A DNA stretch of 64,000 nucleotides from Dipteris shenzhenensis (Eukaryota; Polypodiophyta; Polypodiopsida; Gleicheniales), in the NCBI GenBank assembly GCA_047967505.1, contig CM106540.1. One strand, 5' to 3'. Shown one piece after another: positions 11,835-22,042 of this stretch; positions within the stretch are counted from its first letter, which is position 1, and every line of letters begins with the position of its first letter. The position numbers and the translations under genes are program-made. Under the pieces are notes generated by a model that made no database searches, was not told the origin of the DNA, and worked only from the letters and a program-made list of their open reading frames with translations.

Positions 11835-12674
11835 TTTGATCCCCCTTGAGCCCATTTTTGCCACATCATCATCATCTTCTTCTTCTTCTTTATCACCATC
11901 TCTCCCTCTTCTTCCAAAAATTTGCTTGAGCTTGTTCTCCTCTGATTCTCACCCATTTCCCATGCCCTTTTTGCTGGAGATCCCTCTTGTTGGGGCGAGT
12001 TTCGGGCTGGAAGGAATTAAGGAATAAAACGCGCTGCTCGTCGCCATTGCAAAAAAATCGTCAAAGTTCTCTGCTGCAAGTTCTCTGCGCCTGCTCTGTC
12101 TTTTCCTAATTCCTTCCAGGGCAAGCTTATCCATACCTAGAGCTACCTTGTGCTAAATCTGAGCAGCAATGGCTGCATATTGAAGGAGAAAACAGAGAAA
12201 AACCAGTCGACTTTGTTCAAGAAGGTGAAGGCGACCTGACGCATATTTTCGCCTCTTCTTCCCAGAGGATCTACTGTGGTATACCAGCTTTCTTTTGCCT
12301 CAGAAAGCCCCCTTTCTTTTTCTTTGAAGAGTGTGATATGAGCCCTCCAAGTTCAGCTCTCTAGTTTTGACAATTTTGACATACTTTTGAAAATGATGCT
12401 ACATAAAATGCTACTCTAGCATTTCTGGTCTTTTGAAGTTTTCAATAACTTCACTACAAGTGTTGCTTCAGTTTTGTTTTGACTTGCTAGACCTGGTTGT
12501 GATTGGAAAGTGTTTATTTCATTCACTTCTATGAAGCATGCAAAAAGTAGCATCATTGTTTGAAAACTAGTCACTACTATTTGCTACATCAAGTGCCTAT
12601 ACTTTGGAGTATTTCAGTTCTTTTTGCCTTGTAAGAGAGATAGACACTGCCCAATATCTGGGTTAAACCCTCTC

Positions 12675-13460
12675 ATGGCTACTTTATATAATCTTGAGAA
12701 GTTCAATGGAAAGGGCTTCCATACATGGCAAATGAAGGTAAAATTTGCATTGATGCGGGAGAACTTATGGGGACTTGTCAAACCTACTCCTACCGCTTCT
12801 TCTACGGCCTCAAATGCCGGAGAATCTTCAGCTCCGACACGACCGGCAAGGGATCCAGCAAGAGAAGAAAAAGCATATGGTATAATTGCTTTAGCTTTGG
12901 GTGATGATTACATACATCATATATCTGACTTGGAGTCTCCATCGGAAGCATGGCAGAAGCTAGATTTGATTTTTGGTGCAAGCTCTCACATATCTAAACT
13001 ATCACTTAAAATCTATTTCTTTGAATTAAAGATGGCAAGTGATACTACTTTAGCTGCTCATGTCAACTATATGCGGAGTCTTATGACTCAGTTAGCTTAT
13101 CAACTCTCCCATCACCCCTGATGATGCTATGGCAGTACTACTTAAGAGTATGCCTGAAAGTTTTGATCACATTGTAAGCACTTTGAAGAATCTTCCCAAT
13201 CCAAACCTTGAAGACATTATCTCAGCTCTCCAAGAAGAAGAAAGACATATGGAGTTAAGGAAAGGCAATGACACTGCTTATATTATGAAATTCTAGAAGG
13301 GCAAGTATTCTCCTTGCAATCACTGTGGAAAGACAAATCACCTTTCAAAGGACTGCTTCAAAGTTAATCCATGCAAGCACTGTGGCAAAAACAACCATAG
13401 TGAGAAGTTTTGCAGAGACAAAGCAAAGACAAAAAATGCAAATCTACTTACAGTGAATTT
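12675..13460 (+). pseudogene. gag: Ty1/copia gag (copia-3), truncated
   Basis: The product begins MATLYNLEKFNGKGFHTW, the usual start of a copia gag, and contains AYGIIALALGDDYIHH, ESPSEAWQKLD and, after a frameshift near 13110, PESFDHIVSTLKNLP. Two zinc knuckles follow: CNHCGKTNHLSKDC and CKHCGKNNHSEKFC. An in-frame TAG at 13294-13296 precedes them. The leader between primer site and ATG (11835-12674) is non-coding. Gag breaks off at about 13460, where 510 bp of the giant element's transposase gene are joined in the same frame. Protease and the rest of pol are absent from the window. Confidence 0.8.
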
Positions 13461-13970
13461 GCATTTGCTACAATCCATGAAAGTGATCCAAATTCTATTT
13501 GTCACTTTAGAAGAGTTGGCGAAGATAAGGTGGCGGTTATCGTATCAAGGATTCTTAGTGCACATGTTGAGCTAAAGCATAAGTGTGGGGATATGGAAAT
13601 CCTTGGAGATGTTATGCCCTATAATACTTCCAACAAAGCATTTATTGCATGGGACAGAGGTGAGACTTATCCAACACATGTCATCAGGAATACAAAGTGC
13701 ATATCTTTGGACTTTAGAGTGGGAGATATTTTAAAAATGTTATCATTTACAAATAAGTATGTAGCAGAAGGTCAAGTCTTGGGATTTGAACAAGTTGAAC
13801 ACTGGACATTTGCGCAGATGAGAATTCAAAAAGTTACTGATGATGGTATGGATGATAACTCAATGTCATTGGATGGTCCCTACTATGAGGTAGGTAAGGA
13901 TTTGAGATGGAGCATGCAATTTTTAAAGATTGGAAAGACTCGGCATGTGGTTTTTAATGATAAACATAAT
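13461..13970 (+). pseudogene. 510-bp internal fragment of the giant element's transposase N-terminal ORF
   Basis: This block is collinear with 35808-36317 of the inner element without indels and with about five substitutions that I could count. It encodes FATIHESDPNS through FNDKHN. It is open in frame with the copia-3 zinc knuckles, giving a chimeric frame at 13410-14018. It has no start of its own, and the telomere-like array begins just after it. Relative to the adjacent array it has the wrong orientation compared with the inner element, so it was flipped or inserted as a piece during rearrangement. Confidence 0.85.
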
Positions 13971-13977
13971 TCCCAGA

Positions 13978-14845
13978 CCCTAAACCCTAAACCCCAAACC
14001 CTAAACCCTAACTCCTAAACCCTAAACCCTAACTCCCAAACCCTAAACCCTAAGTCCTAAACCCTAAACCCTAACCCCCAAACCCTAAACCCTAAACCCT
14101 AACCCCCAAACCCTAAACCCTAACTCCCAAACCCTAAACCCTAAACCCTAACTCTTAAACCCTAGACCCTAAACCCTTAACCCTAACTCGCAAATCCTAA
14201 ACTCTAAACCCTAACTCCTAAACCCTAAATCCTAAACCCTAAACGCTAAACCCTTAACCCTAACCCCTAAACCCTAAACTCTAAACCCTAACCCCCAAAC
14301 CCTAAACCATAACTCCCATACCCTAAACTCTAAACCCTAAACCCCAACTCCCAAACCCTAAACCCTAAACCCTAAACCCTAAACCCCAAACCCTAAACCC
14401 TAAACCTTAAACTCTAACTCCCAAACCCTAAACCCTAACCCCCAACCCTAAACCCTAAACCCTAGCTCCCAAACCCTAAACCCTAAACCCTAAACCCTAA
14501 CTCCCAAACCCTAAACCCTAAACCCTAGCTCCCAAACCCTAAACCCTAAACCCCAAACCCTAAACCCTAAACCTTAAAATCTAACTCCCAAACCCTAAAG
14601 CCTAACCCCTAAACCCTAAACCCTAAACCCTAACCCCCAAACTCTAAACCCTAAACCCTAAATCCTAAACCCTAAACCCTAAATCGTAAACCCTAACCCC
14701 CAAACCCTAAACCCTAAACCACCAAACTCTAAACCCTAACCCCCAAACCCTAACCGTCAAACCTTGAACCCTAAACCCTAAGCCCTAACTCACCAAACCC
14801 CAAATCCTAAACCCAAACCACGAAATCCTAAACCTTAAATCCTAT
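13978..14845. repeat. Interstitial telomere-like CCCTAAA array (outer element)
   Basis: About 870 bp of CCCTAAA units mixed with CCCTAA, CCCAAAC and CCCTAACTCC variants. The same degenerate mix occurs in opposite orientation at 34690-35590 in the inner element. Flanking sequence (GTGTTTTCAAGTAATATC) is also shared, which makes the array a component of the transposon and not a chromosome end. Confidence 0.9.
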
Positions 14846-14909
14846 GAGTGTTTTCAAGTAATATCATTTATTTAAGTAATAGTTTTAATTAGAATTCATA
14901 AGTAATAGT

Positions 14910-15895
14910 GGAATCGATAGTTGAGTGGGAAAGTGGAGAAAGGGAGTGTGGGAGGGTGGTAGTGGGAGAAAGGGAGAGTGGGAGAGGGAGTGGGAATGGG
15001 GGCGGTGGGGGTGGGGATGGGAGTGGGAGTGGGAGAGGGAGTGGGAATGGGGGAGGTGGGGGTGGGGGTGGGGGTGGGGGTGGGAGACTGGGAGTGGGAG
15101 TGGGAGAGGGAGTGGGAATGGGGGAGGTGGGGGTGGGGGTGGGAGAATGGGAGTGGGAGTGGGAGAGGGAGTGGGAATGGGGGACGTGGGGGTGGGGTGA
15201 GGGTGGGAGGATGGGAGTGGGAGTGGGAGGGGTGGGGAGTGGGAGTGGGAGGATGGGAGTGGGAGAGGGAGTGGGAATGGGGGAGGTGGGGGTGGAAGTG
15301 GGAGGGGTGAGGTGGGAGGGTGGGAGTGGGAATGGGGGAGGTGTTGGTGGAAGTGGGAGGGGTGGGGTGGGAGGATGGGGGAGGGAGTGGGAATGGGGGA
15401 GGTGGGGGGGGTGGGAAAATGGGAGTGGGAGTGGGAATGGGGGAGGTGGGGGGGTGGGAAAATGGGAGTGGGAGTGGGAGTGGGAGAGGGAGTGGGAGGA
15501 TGGGAGTGGGAGGGTGAGGTGGGAGGATAAGGGTGGGAGAATGGGAGTGGGAGTGGGAATGGGGGGGGAGGGGTGGGGGTGGGAGGATGGGAGTGGGAGT
15601 GAGAGGTGTAGGTGGGAGGATGGGAGTGGGTGGGAGAATGGGAGTGGGTGGGAGAATGGGAGTGGGAGTGGGAGTGGGAATGGGGGAGGTGGGGGTGGGG
15701 TGAGGGTGGGAGTGGGAGGGGTGGGGTGGGAGGATGGGAGTGGGAGAGGGAGTGGGGATGGGGAAGGTGAAAGAATGGGCGTGGGCATGGGAGTGAGAAT
15801 GGGGGAGGTGGGGTGGGAGGATGGGGGTGGAGTGGGAGTGGGAATGGGGTGGGAGTGGGAATGGGGTGTGAGGATGGGAGTGGGTGGGAGAGAGA
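14910..15895. repeat. G-run array, GGGAGTGGGA units (outer element)
   Basis: The + strand is a long series of G runs of 3-8 separated by A, T or AT (GGGAGTGGGAGTGGGAGAGG, GGGAATGGGGGAGGTGGGG). Higher-order units of roughly 50-70 bp recur. It is the mirror of 33690-34615 in the inner element. Frames of over 300 codons on both strands arise only because the repeat lacks stop triplets. Confidence 0.85.
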
Positions 15896-15970
15896 GAGGA
15901 GATAATCTAATAGAGAGGCCAATGGGAGAGGAGATAATGTTATAGAAGGACCAATGAGAGAGAAGCACTT

Positions 15971-16146
15971 AAAACCCTAGTTTTTCTTATATATACTCTC
16001 CTTCTCTCATTGTTTCTCTCATTTCAACAAGGAAGAGCAAGAGGAGAAGCAAAAAGAGGAGGAAGAGCAAAAGCAAGCACAAGCATAGATTTCAACTTTT
16101 TTTCAGGTACTTTTTTTAAAACTTGTATTCTTTGAAATTTTATTAT
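15971..16146 (+). promoter_or_regulatory. Candidate gene A core promoter: telobox plus TATA box (outer element)
   Basis: AAAACCCTAG, a telobox-like motif, sits about 10 bp upstream of TATATATA (15988-15995). About 110 bp downstream CAG|GTACTT and TTATTATAG|AG could be the ends of a short leader intron. The same arrangement is kept in the inner copy at 33580-33604. The direction points at gene A. The distance to the gene A ATG is about 4.5 kb, so this assignment is inference. Confidence 0.4.
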
Positions 16147-18560
16147 AGAGAGAGAACTTAGAGAGAGAAAAGTGAAGGAAAGATTTTTAGAGAGAGAATA
16201 TAAGAGAGAGAGTCTTGCTGCCTCGGCAGCAAAAGAGAGAGAGAAAGAGAGAGGGAGAGAGAGGAGAGAAGGGGGGGGAAAGAGAGGGGAGAGAAAGGGA
16301 GGGGGGAGAGAAGGGGGAGGGGGGGAAGAGAGGGGAGAGAGGGAGGAAGCCGCGAGGGGGGGAGAGAGAGAGGGGAGGGGGAGGCCGCTGCCGCGACAGC
16401 GAAGAGAGGGGGGAGGGAGGGGAGGGGAGGGGAGGGGAGAGAGAGGGGAGGGGAGAGGGAGGGGAGGGCAAGGGAGAGAGAGAGAGGGGGGGCGCTGTCG
16501 CGGCAGCGAGAGAGGAGGGGGGGAGAGAGAAGGGGAGGGGCCGCGGCAGTGAGAGAGAGGGGGAGGGAGAGAGAGAGAGGGGGGGCAGCTGCGGCGGCAG
16601 CGAGAGAGGAGGGGGGGAGAGAGAGAGAAGGGGGGGGCCGTTGCCACGGCAGCGAGAGAGGAGAGGATGGGGAGAGAGAGAAGGGGGAGGCGCGGCAGCG
16701 CGAGAGAGGGGGGGAGAGAGAGAGAGGGGGGGAGGCCGCGACATGCTGTCGCGGCAGCGGAGAGAGGGAGGGAGAGGGAGGAGGGGGAGGGGCGAGAGAG
16801 AGGAGGGGGGGGGCTGCCGCGGCAGTGAGAGAGGAACGGGGGGGGGAGAGAGAGGGGGGGGCGCGAGAGAGAGGGGAGGGAGAGACAGAGAGGGGGGGCG
16901 GCAGCAAGAGAGGAGGGGGGGAGAGAGAGAAGGGGGGGCAGCGAGAGAGAGGGGAGGGAGAGAGAGAGAGGGGGGACCGTTGCCGTTGCCGCGGCAGCGA
17001 GCGAGGGAGGGGGAGAGAGAGAGAAGGGGGGGCAACGAGAGAGAGGGGGGAGAGGGAGGGGAGGGGAGGGGAGGGAGAGAGAGAGGGGGGAGCTGCTGCC
17101 ACGGCAGCGACAGAGGGGGAGGGGGGGAGAGGGAAGGGGGGAGCGGGGGCAACTAGAGAGAGGGGAGGGAGAGAGAGAGAGGGGGGGGCCGCGGCCACTG
17201 CCACGGCAGCGAGAGAGGGAGGGGGGGAGAGAGAGAGAAGGGGGGGCACCGAGAGAGAGGGGAGGGAGAGAGAGAGGGGGGGGAGAGGGAGGGGAGGGAA
17301 GGGGAGAGAGAGAGGGGGGAGCCGCTGCTGCGGCAGCGAGAGAGGGGGAGGGGGGGGAGAGGGAAGGGGGGGGGAGAGGGAAGAGAGAGCGGATGGCCAC
17401 TACCACGGCAGCGAGAGAGGAGGGGGGGAGAGAGATAAGGGGGGCAGCGAGAGAGGGGGGGGAGAGGGAGGGGAGGAGAGGGGAGAGAGAGAGGGGGGGC
17501 CACTACCGCGGCAACGAGAGAGGAGGGGGGGGAGAGAGAGAAGGGGGGGGATGCGAGAGCGAGAGAGAGGGGGAGGGAGAGAGAGAGAGGAGGGGGGGCC
17601 ACTGGGGGGGAGAGGGAAGAGAGAGGGGGGGGAGAGAGATAAGGGGGGGCAGCGAGAGAGAGGGGGGGAGAGAGAGAGAGGGGGGAGAGGGAGGGGAGGG
17701 GAGGGGAGAGAGAGAGGGGGGGCCGCTGCCGCAGCAACGAGAGAGGAGCGGGGGGGAGAGAGAGAAGGGGGGGATGCAAGAGAGAGAGAGAGGGGGAGGG
17801 AGAGAGAGAGAAGAGGGGGGGCAGCGAGAGAGGAGGGGGGAGAGAGAGACAGGGGGGGAGGCCGCTGCCGCGGCAGCGGAGAGACGGGGGGAGGAGAGGG
17901 AGGGAGGGGAGGGGAGAGGAGAGAGAGAGGGGGACCGCTGCCGCGCTGAGAGAGAAGGGGGAAGAGAGAGAGAAGGGGGTGGGAGAGGAGCGGGGCGGCA
18001 GAGAGAGAAGGGGGGGCCGCTACCGTGGCAGCGAGAGAGAGGGGGAGGGAGAGAGAGAGAGGGGGGCCACTGCCACGGCAGCGAGAGAGAAGGGGGGGAG
18101 GGAGAGAGAAGGAGGGAAGAGAGAGAGAAGGGGGGGAGGTGCAGCAAGAGAGAGGAGGGAGAGAGAGAGAGAGAGGGGGGGTCGCTACCGCGGCAGCGAA
18201 AGAGAGGGAGGGGGGGAGAGAGAAAGAGAGAGAGAGGGGGGGAGAGAGAGAGAGAGACGGGGAGGCTGCTGCCGCGGCAGTGAGAGGGAGAGAGGCGGAG
18301 AGAGAGAGAGGGGAGGGGAGAGAGAGAGGGGGGGAGGCCGCGACAAGTGAGAGAGAGAGTGGGGAGCGCAAGTGAGAGAGAGAGTGGGGAGCGCAAGTGA
18401 GAGAGAGGGAAAAGGTGAGGAGAAAGGGAGAGAGAGAGAGAGAGAGGGGAAATGAAGAGGAGGGGAGAGAGTAGACTAAGATGAGAGGAAACGTAGACTA
18501 GAGCAGAGAGGAAAGAGAGAGAGAGAAGAGTGAGAGAGATGGACAAGAGATGAAAATTTA
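16147..18560. repeat. Polypurine array with CGCTGCCGCGGCAGCG palindromes (outer element)
   Basis: The + strand consists of GAGAGAGA and GGGGGG tracts interrupted at intervals of about 60-180 bp by the GC-rich palindrome CGCTGCCGCGGCAGCG or single-base variants (for example near 16496, 16986, 17866 and 18190). The mirror is 31400-33425. Repeat phase and length differ between the copies, showing fast turnover. Stop-free frames across it are not genes. Confidence 0.85.
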
Positions 18561-18960
18561 GAGAGGGAGGACACGAGAAAGTACGATCGAGATAGAAAAT
18601 CTTACCAATGAAGAGGAGAAATGAGTGGGCGACGATCGAGAAAAGATAAAGGAGCTACGATCAATGAGGCATATGAGAGGAGATTGGTGTGTGATTTAGT
18701 CGAAACTTAAACAAACAAAACTATAAACCTTGGTGTTTGATGAAAATTTAGAGAGGAAGGGCACAAGAGAAAGTATGATCGAGATAGAAAATCTTACCAA
18801 TGAGGAGAAAAAATGAGTGGGTGACGATCAAGAAGAGATAAAGGAGAGATGCTTTGATGGAAGAATTTGGGAGCTACGATCAATGAGGCATATTAGAGGA
18901 GATTGGTGTGTGATTTAGTCGAAACTTAAACAAACAAAACTATAAACCTTGGTGTTTGAA
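18551..18960. repeat. Two tandem ~190-220-bp units (outer element)
   Basis: Two units share TGAAAATTTAGAGAGG, GATCGAGATAGAAAATCTTA, GAGCTACGATCAATGAGGCA and ACAAACAAAACTATAAACC. The inner element has the same duplication in reverse at about 30960-31400, plus an extra copy of the 65-bp segment around CTCGATCGTCGCCCACTCAT. Confidence 0.7.
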
Positions 18961-19620
18961 AAGAGAAACGTGTGGAAACTAGAATTTTAAATCTCCCGCC
19001 TTTTTTTAAACTATGAATCCTTGTGTTTGAAAAGATAAACGTGTGAAAATTTGAAAATTGTGATAAAAGACAACCTTGTGTTTCAAAAGACAAACGCGTG
19101 GATGTGAAAATTGTACCTTGTGTTTCAAAAGACAAACGCGTGGATGTGAAAAGACAAATGTATGCTAAAAGAAAAACTTGTAGAAACTTGAATTTTAAAT
19201 TTTTCTTTGTTTTTGAATTTAAAATGAGTTTCACTTTCATTTTCAATTTACTAGTTTGATTTAGACTATAATGCATTTTGTTTTGGAATATAAAAAGTAT
19301 AATTTTAATTTTATTACATTTTAAATTAAAATTTTAAAAGTAGTTTAACTTACATTGTTATTATTACTTTAATTTATTTCTTTTTAGGGAGAATTAATAT
19401 ATTCTTCTAGGTAAATATTAAATTTTTAATTTTAAGTCTTGTTTTCTTTATTTTACGTTATTTTTTCATAAACTTTAAGTTAAACTACTTTATAGTTTTT
19501 ATTATTTAAATTCAAATTTATTAAGATTTTAACTTCTTATTAATGTGAATGTTCAATTCTTATGAGTTGTAAGTAAATTAGTTTTTGAAAATATAAATTT
19601 TATCTTTTTTAAAATGAGAA
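18961..19620. other. AT-rich spacer with short CTTGTGTTTCAAAAGACAAA repeats
   Basis: At 18945-19165 three or four units containing CTTGTGTTT.AAAAGA.AAACG.GTG occur. From 19170 to 19620 the sequence is very AT-rich with no gene. The mirror is 30150-30960. Confidence 0.6.
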
Positions 19621-19773
19621 GGGGAAGGGAGAGAGTGAGAATGGGGGAGGTGGGGTGGGAGGATGGGGGCGGCAGCGAGAGAGAAGGGGGGGGAGAGAAG
19701 GGGGGGGGAGAGAGAGAAAGGGGTGTGAGTTTAAAAAAGATAAAATATAAATTTTATCTTTTTTAAACTCACA
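19621..19773. repeat. Short G-rich module bordered by a 50-nt AT hairpin (outer element)
   Basis: Positions 19621-19723 are a small piece of the G-run and GA arrays, including GGCGGCAGCGAGAGAG. Next to it, 19724-19746 and 19751-19773 form a perfect 23-bp inverted repeat with an ATAA loop (core AAAAAAGATAAAAT). The same pair is at 29847-30150 in the inner element. The arm sequence also occurs on the other side of the module (near 19590-19612), as if the module had inserted there. Confidence 0.7.
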
Positions 19774-20234
19774 ACCTTAGTGTATTAAAAAGAATAATGG
19801 AAAATAGATTATTTTTTGCTTTTAATTCGCAACCTAAGGATATTAAAAAGAACAATGGAAAAGAAATTATTTCTTTCTTTTCTTCGCTTTGACGGTTGGT
19901 GTAGTCTAGATTAGCATAGATTAGTTTGTCCTTAGAGGAGAGAACTCCAAAAAAACCAATCAAAGCCATGCTCAAAATTTCCCGACTAGTTCCTAATCGG
20001 AGTCAGTCCATTCGTTCACATCCGGTTTCACAGTCACAACAACCCTACCATTTAAGCAACGATTAAGGTTTTTAAACTTTCAAGATGATTGAAAGTTGTA
20101 TCAGTGGACATGACAGAGTACAGTTGTGAAAGTTGACAGAGCATTTTACACTTATATCAGTTGCGGGAGTTGACAGAGCATTTTGCACTTATATATGACA
20201 GACTTCAAATTTGTATTCAGAGATCATTGTAAAT

Positions 20235-20345
20235 CCTTAGTTTTTTTCACATTTATGCTCTAAGCCTTGTAAAGCCTTTTAGGCTATTTCCAAAGCATTT
20301 ATGCTCTAAGCCTTGTAAAGCCTTTTAGGCTATTCCCAAAGCATG
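20235..20345. repeat. 46-bp tandem repeat, two units (outer element)
   Basis: Two units contain ATTTATGCTCTAAGCCTTGT and AAAGCCTTTTAGGCTATT. The inner element has three units at 29241-29370, so copy number changed since the copies separated. It lies about 130-240 bp upstream of the gene A start codon. Confidence 0.8.
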
Positions 20346-20476
20346 AAATTGATACTTATATGATTGGGAAGAATAAAAACTTGAGGTGTATTAATAGGAC
20401 TCATTGTACTTTTGACTTTTCAAAGTAATTGTAGTTTGTCAAAGTACTTAAAATTTGTGTTGTGCTTGAATATAGG

Positions 20477-21064
20477 ATGGATCTTGAGGCTACAACATTT
20501 GTCAATGATATGACACTGAAATACAATGGAAGAATTTATGCCCCAGACAGTTGGTGACACAACAAAGAAAGCATGGTTCTTGGTCTTAAGTAAAGGAAAT
20601 CTCATTCTAGTGATGACAAAGAGAGAGTTGGAGAAAGATGAGTGGGCATCAAATGTATCTTTCTCAAAGAGCAATTTGATTCAAGGGGGCACCTTAGTAG
20701 GAATAAAATTTGAAAAAGACAGCAGTACAATGATGATTTACACAAAGTCAAGAATGAGCAACAGATCGTTTCTTCTTTCTAAGAAAGATGCAATGCACTT
20801 TGTGATGCCGCCGCCAAAAGCACCTAGATTTCCTGAATTGGTTCCCGCATTGGAGATCCTTCAACACGTGTGGGAGGAATTTCCCATTGAGGAAGCAAGA
20901 AAAATGCAGTCAAAGATTATCCTTGAATACTTTCAGGGTGTCATCCAACAAGGTTCAACTTCATTGGAGGGACCTAAGGTGCAAGAATCCACACATGAGA
21001 AAGGAAGTAATGAGACACGCCATGTAGACCTGGTTCATGGTAATACAAATGAGAGAGGAAGTGG
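20477..21064 (+). pseudogene. Outer gene A, N-terminal part (exon 1 start), broken
   Basis: This is the start of the outer copy of gene A: ATG at 20477 (MDLEATTFVNDMTLKYNG), then the shared block FLVLSKGNLILVMTKREL, KSRMSNRSFLLSKKDAMHF and PRFPELVPALEILQHVWEEF. Compared with the inner copy (29100 downward), 17 bp are missing at 20545/20546, which shifts the frame early. The upstream ATG of the inner copy (29115) reads GTG here, so the ATG at 20477 is the better conserved start. The gene is cut at 21064 by the inner element and continues at 40232. No known domain is recognised in this N-terminal region. Confidence 0.85.
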
Positions 21065-21091
21065 AAACACTTATTTCATTAATTTTGGACT
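21065..21091 (+). repeat. Left terminal inverted repeat of the inner element
   Basis: A perfect reverse complement of 40205-40231. The motif TTTTGGACT at its inner edge recurs nearby at 21120-21133 (TACTTTTGGACTA), and likewise next to the right end, so these are probable transposase-binding subterminal repeats. Confidence 0.92.
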
Positions 21092-21607
21092 TGTCAATGT
21101 ACAAATTCATTTTTACATATACTTTTGGACTAGTTTTCAGATAAAATTTAAGAAAAACCCAATCTTCAAAGCACATATAAAAACATAAAAACAAGCATTT
21201 TTTTATATATTTTTTAAGGACATGAAACTAAAATTATAAAATTTAACGCAGTCTAGATAAGTTACATGAAAAAATAAGATTAGGTTGTTGTAAACTCTCT
21301 TAATATTTAATGGTGTTAATAAACACCTTCAAAAGTTAAGCCTGAGATAAGTTACACAAAAAAGAGTGGTCCATTAATTGTAAACTCTCTTTATATTTAT
21401 AATAGTGTTTAGGAAACACTTTCAAAAGTTACAAGTGGAAGTAGCAAACTCTCACAATATTTATAATTTAGGTGTTGAAAAACACCAAAAGTTACAATAA
21501 GACTCTCATTGGAAGGCAAATTACACCAAAAGTTACAATAAGACTCTCACTGGAAGGCAAATTTATTTTCAAGACTACAGCCATTCAATTTGATGAATTT
21601 TCTATTT
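21092..21607. other. AT-rich left subterminal region
   Basis: No gene seen. Units containing GTAAACTCTCTTAATATTTA, AACACCTTCAAAAGTTA and ACCAAAAGTTACAATAAGAC recur two to three times (21290-21560), which is typical of subterminal repeats. Confidence 0.5.
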
Positions 21608-22042
21608 TCAAGTCCTTAGCCTAAATTCAACCCATTCAAGAGCTGAGCTCATCTCATCCTCATCGATGTAGTTAAAATTATAGAAGAGAAGTAAGGATTG
21701 ATGAATTTTCTCCTGCATAACACTTTGTTTATTCCGAATGGCTTGCGCTTCCTCGAGGGAAAATCTTCCATAACGAGCCACACGCGAAGATATCTCACTT
21801 TGAAAGTCTATCAACTCTCTCCTATATGACTGCAATTTATCTATTTCAGTAGTAGCCATACTTATTTTTCTTTCCTCTTCCTTCTCTAAGCCCTTCTGAC
21901 AAGCAAAGTCATCCTTCTCGTACTGGGTTAATGGAGCTGGATTTTGCTTTCTCTCCTCTCTCTTTCCTTGGTTCTCGGCAATCCATTCTTTGAGGCTGCT
22001 AATGGCTTGCTCGACAGAATTGATTACCTTAAAAAGATCCAT
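21608..22042 (-). CDS. Gene B: small charged, probably coiled-coil protein
   Basis: The frame encodes 144 aa from ATG at 22042 (MDLFKVINSVEQAISSLKEW) to a TGA. The protein is rich in Glu, Lys and Gln with heptad-like hydrophobic spacing around EIDKLQSYRRELIDFQSEI and EEAQAIRNKQSVMQEKIHQS, so a coiled coil is likely. It resembles no family I can name. It lies between the left TIR and the 3' end of gene A on the same strand as gene A. The matching region of the outer copy would be beyond the window end, so conservation cannot be tested here. It could be an unlisted accessory gene or a chance frame. Confidence 0.5.
   Translation of the reverse strand: MDLFKVINSVEQAISSLKEWIAENQGKREERKQNPAPLTQYEKDDFACQKGLEKEEERKISMATTEIDKLQSYRRELIDFQSEISSRVARYGRFSLEEAQAIRNKQSVMQEKIHQSLLLFYNFNYIDEDEMSSALEWVEFRLRT

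Noticed and set aside
13978-14845. A chromosome end or fused telomere
   Set aside because: The array is degenerate, internal, duplicated in opposite orientation at 34684-35600 and flanked by the same transposon sequences, so it is part of the element.
20526-21188. A 220-aa protein ending in VQIHFYIYFWTSF
   Set aside because: It starts at a downstream ATG after the 17-bp deletion in outer gene A and runs into the inner element's TIR; it is a broken gene end.
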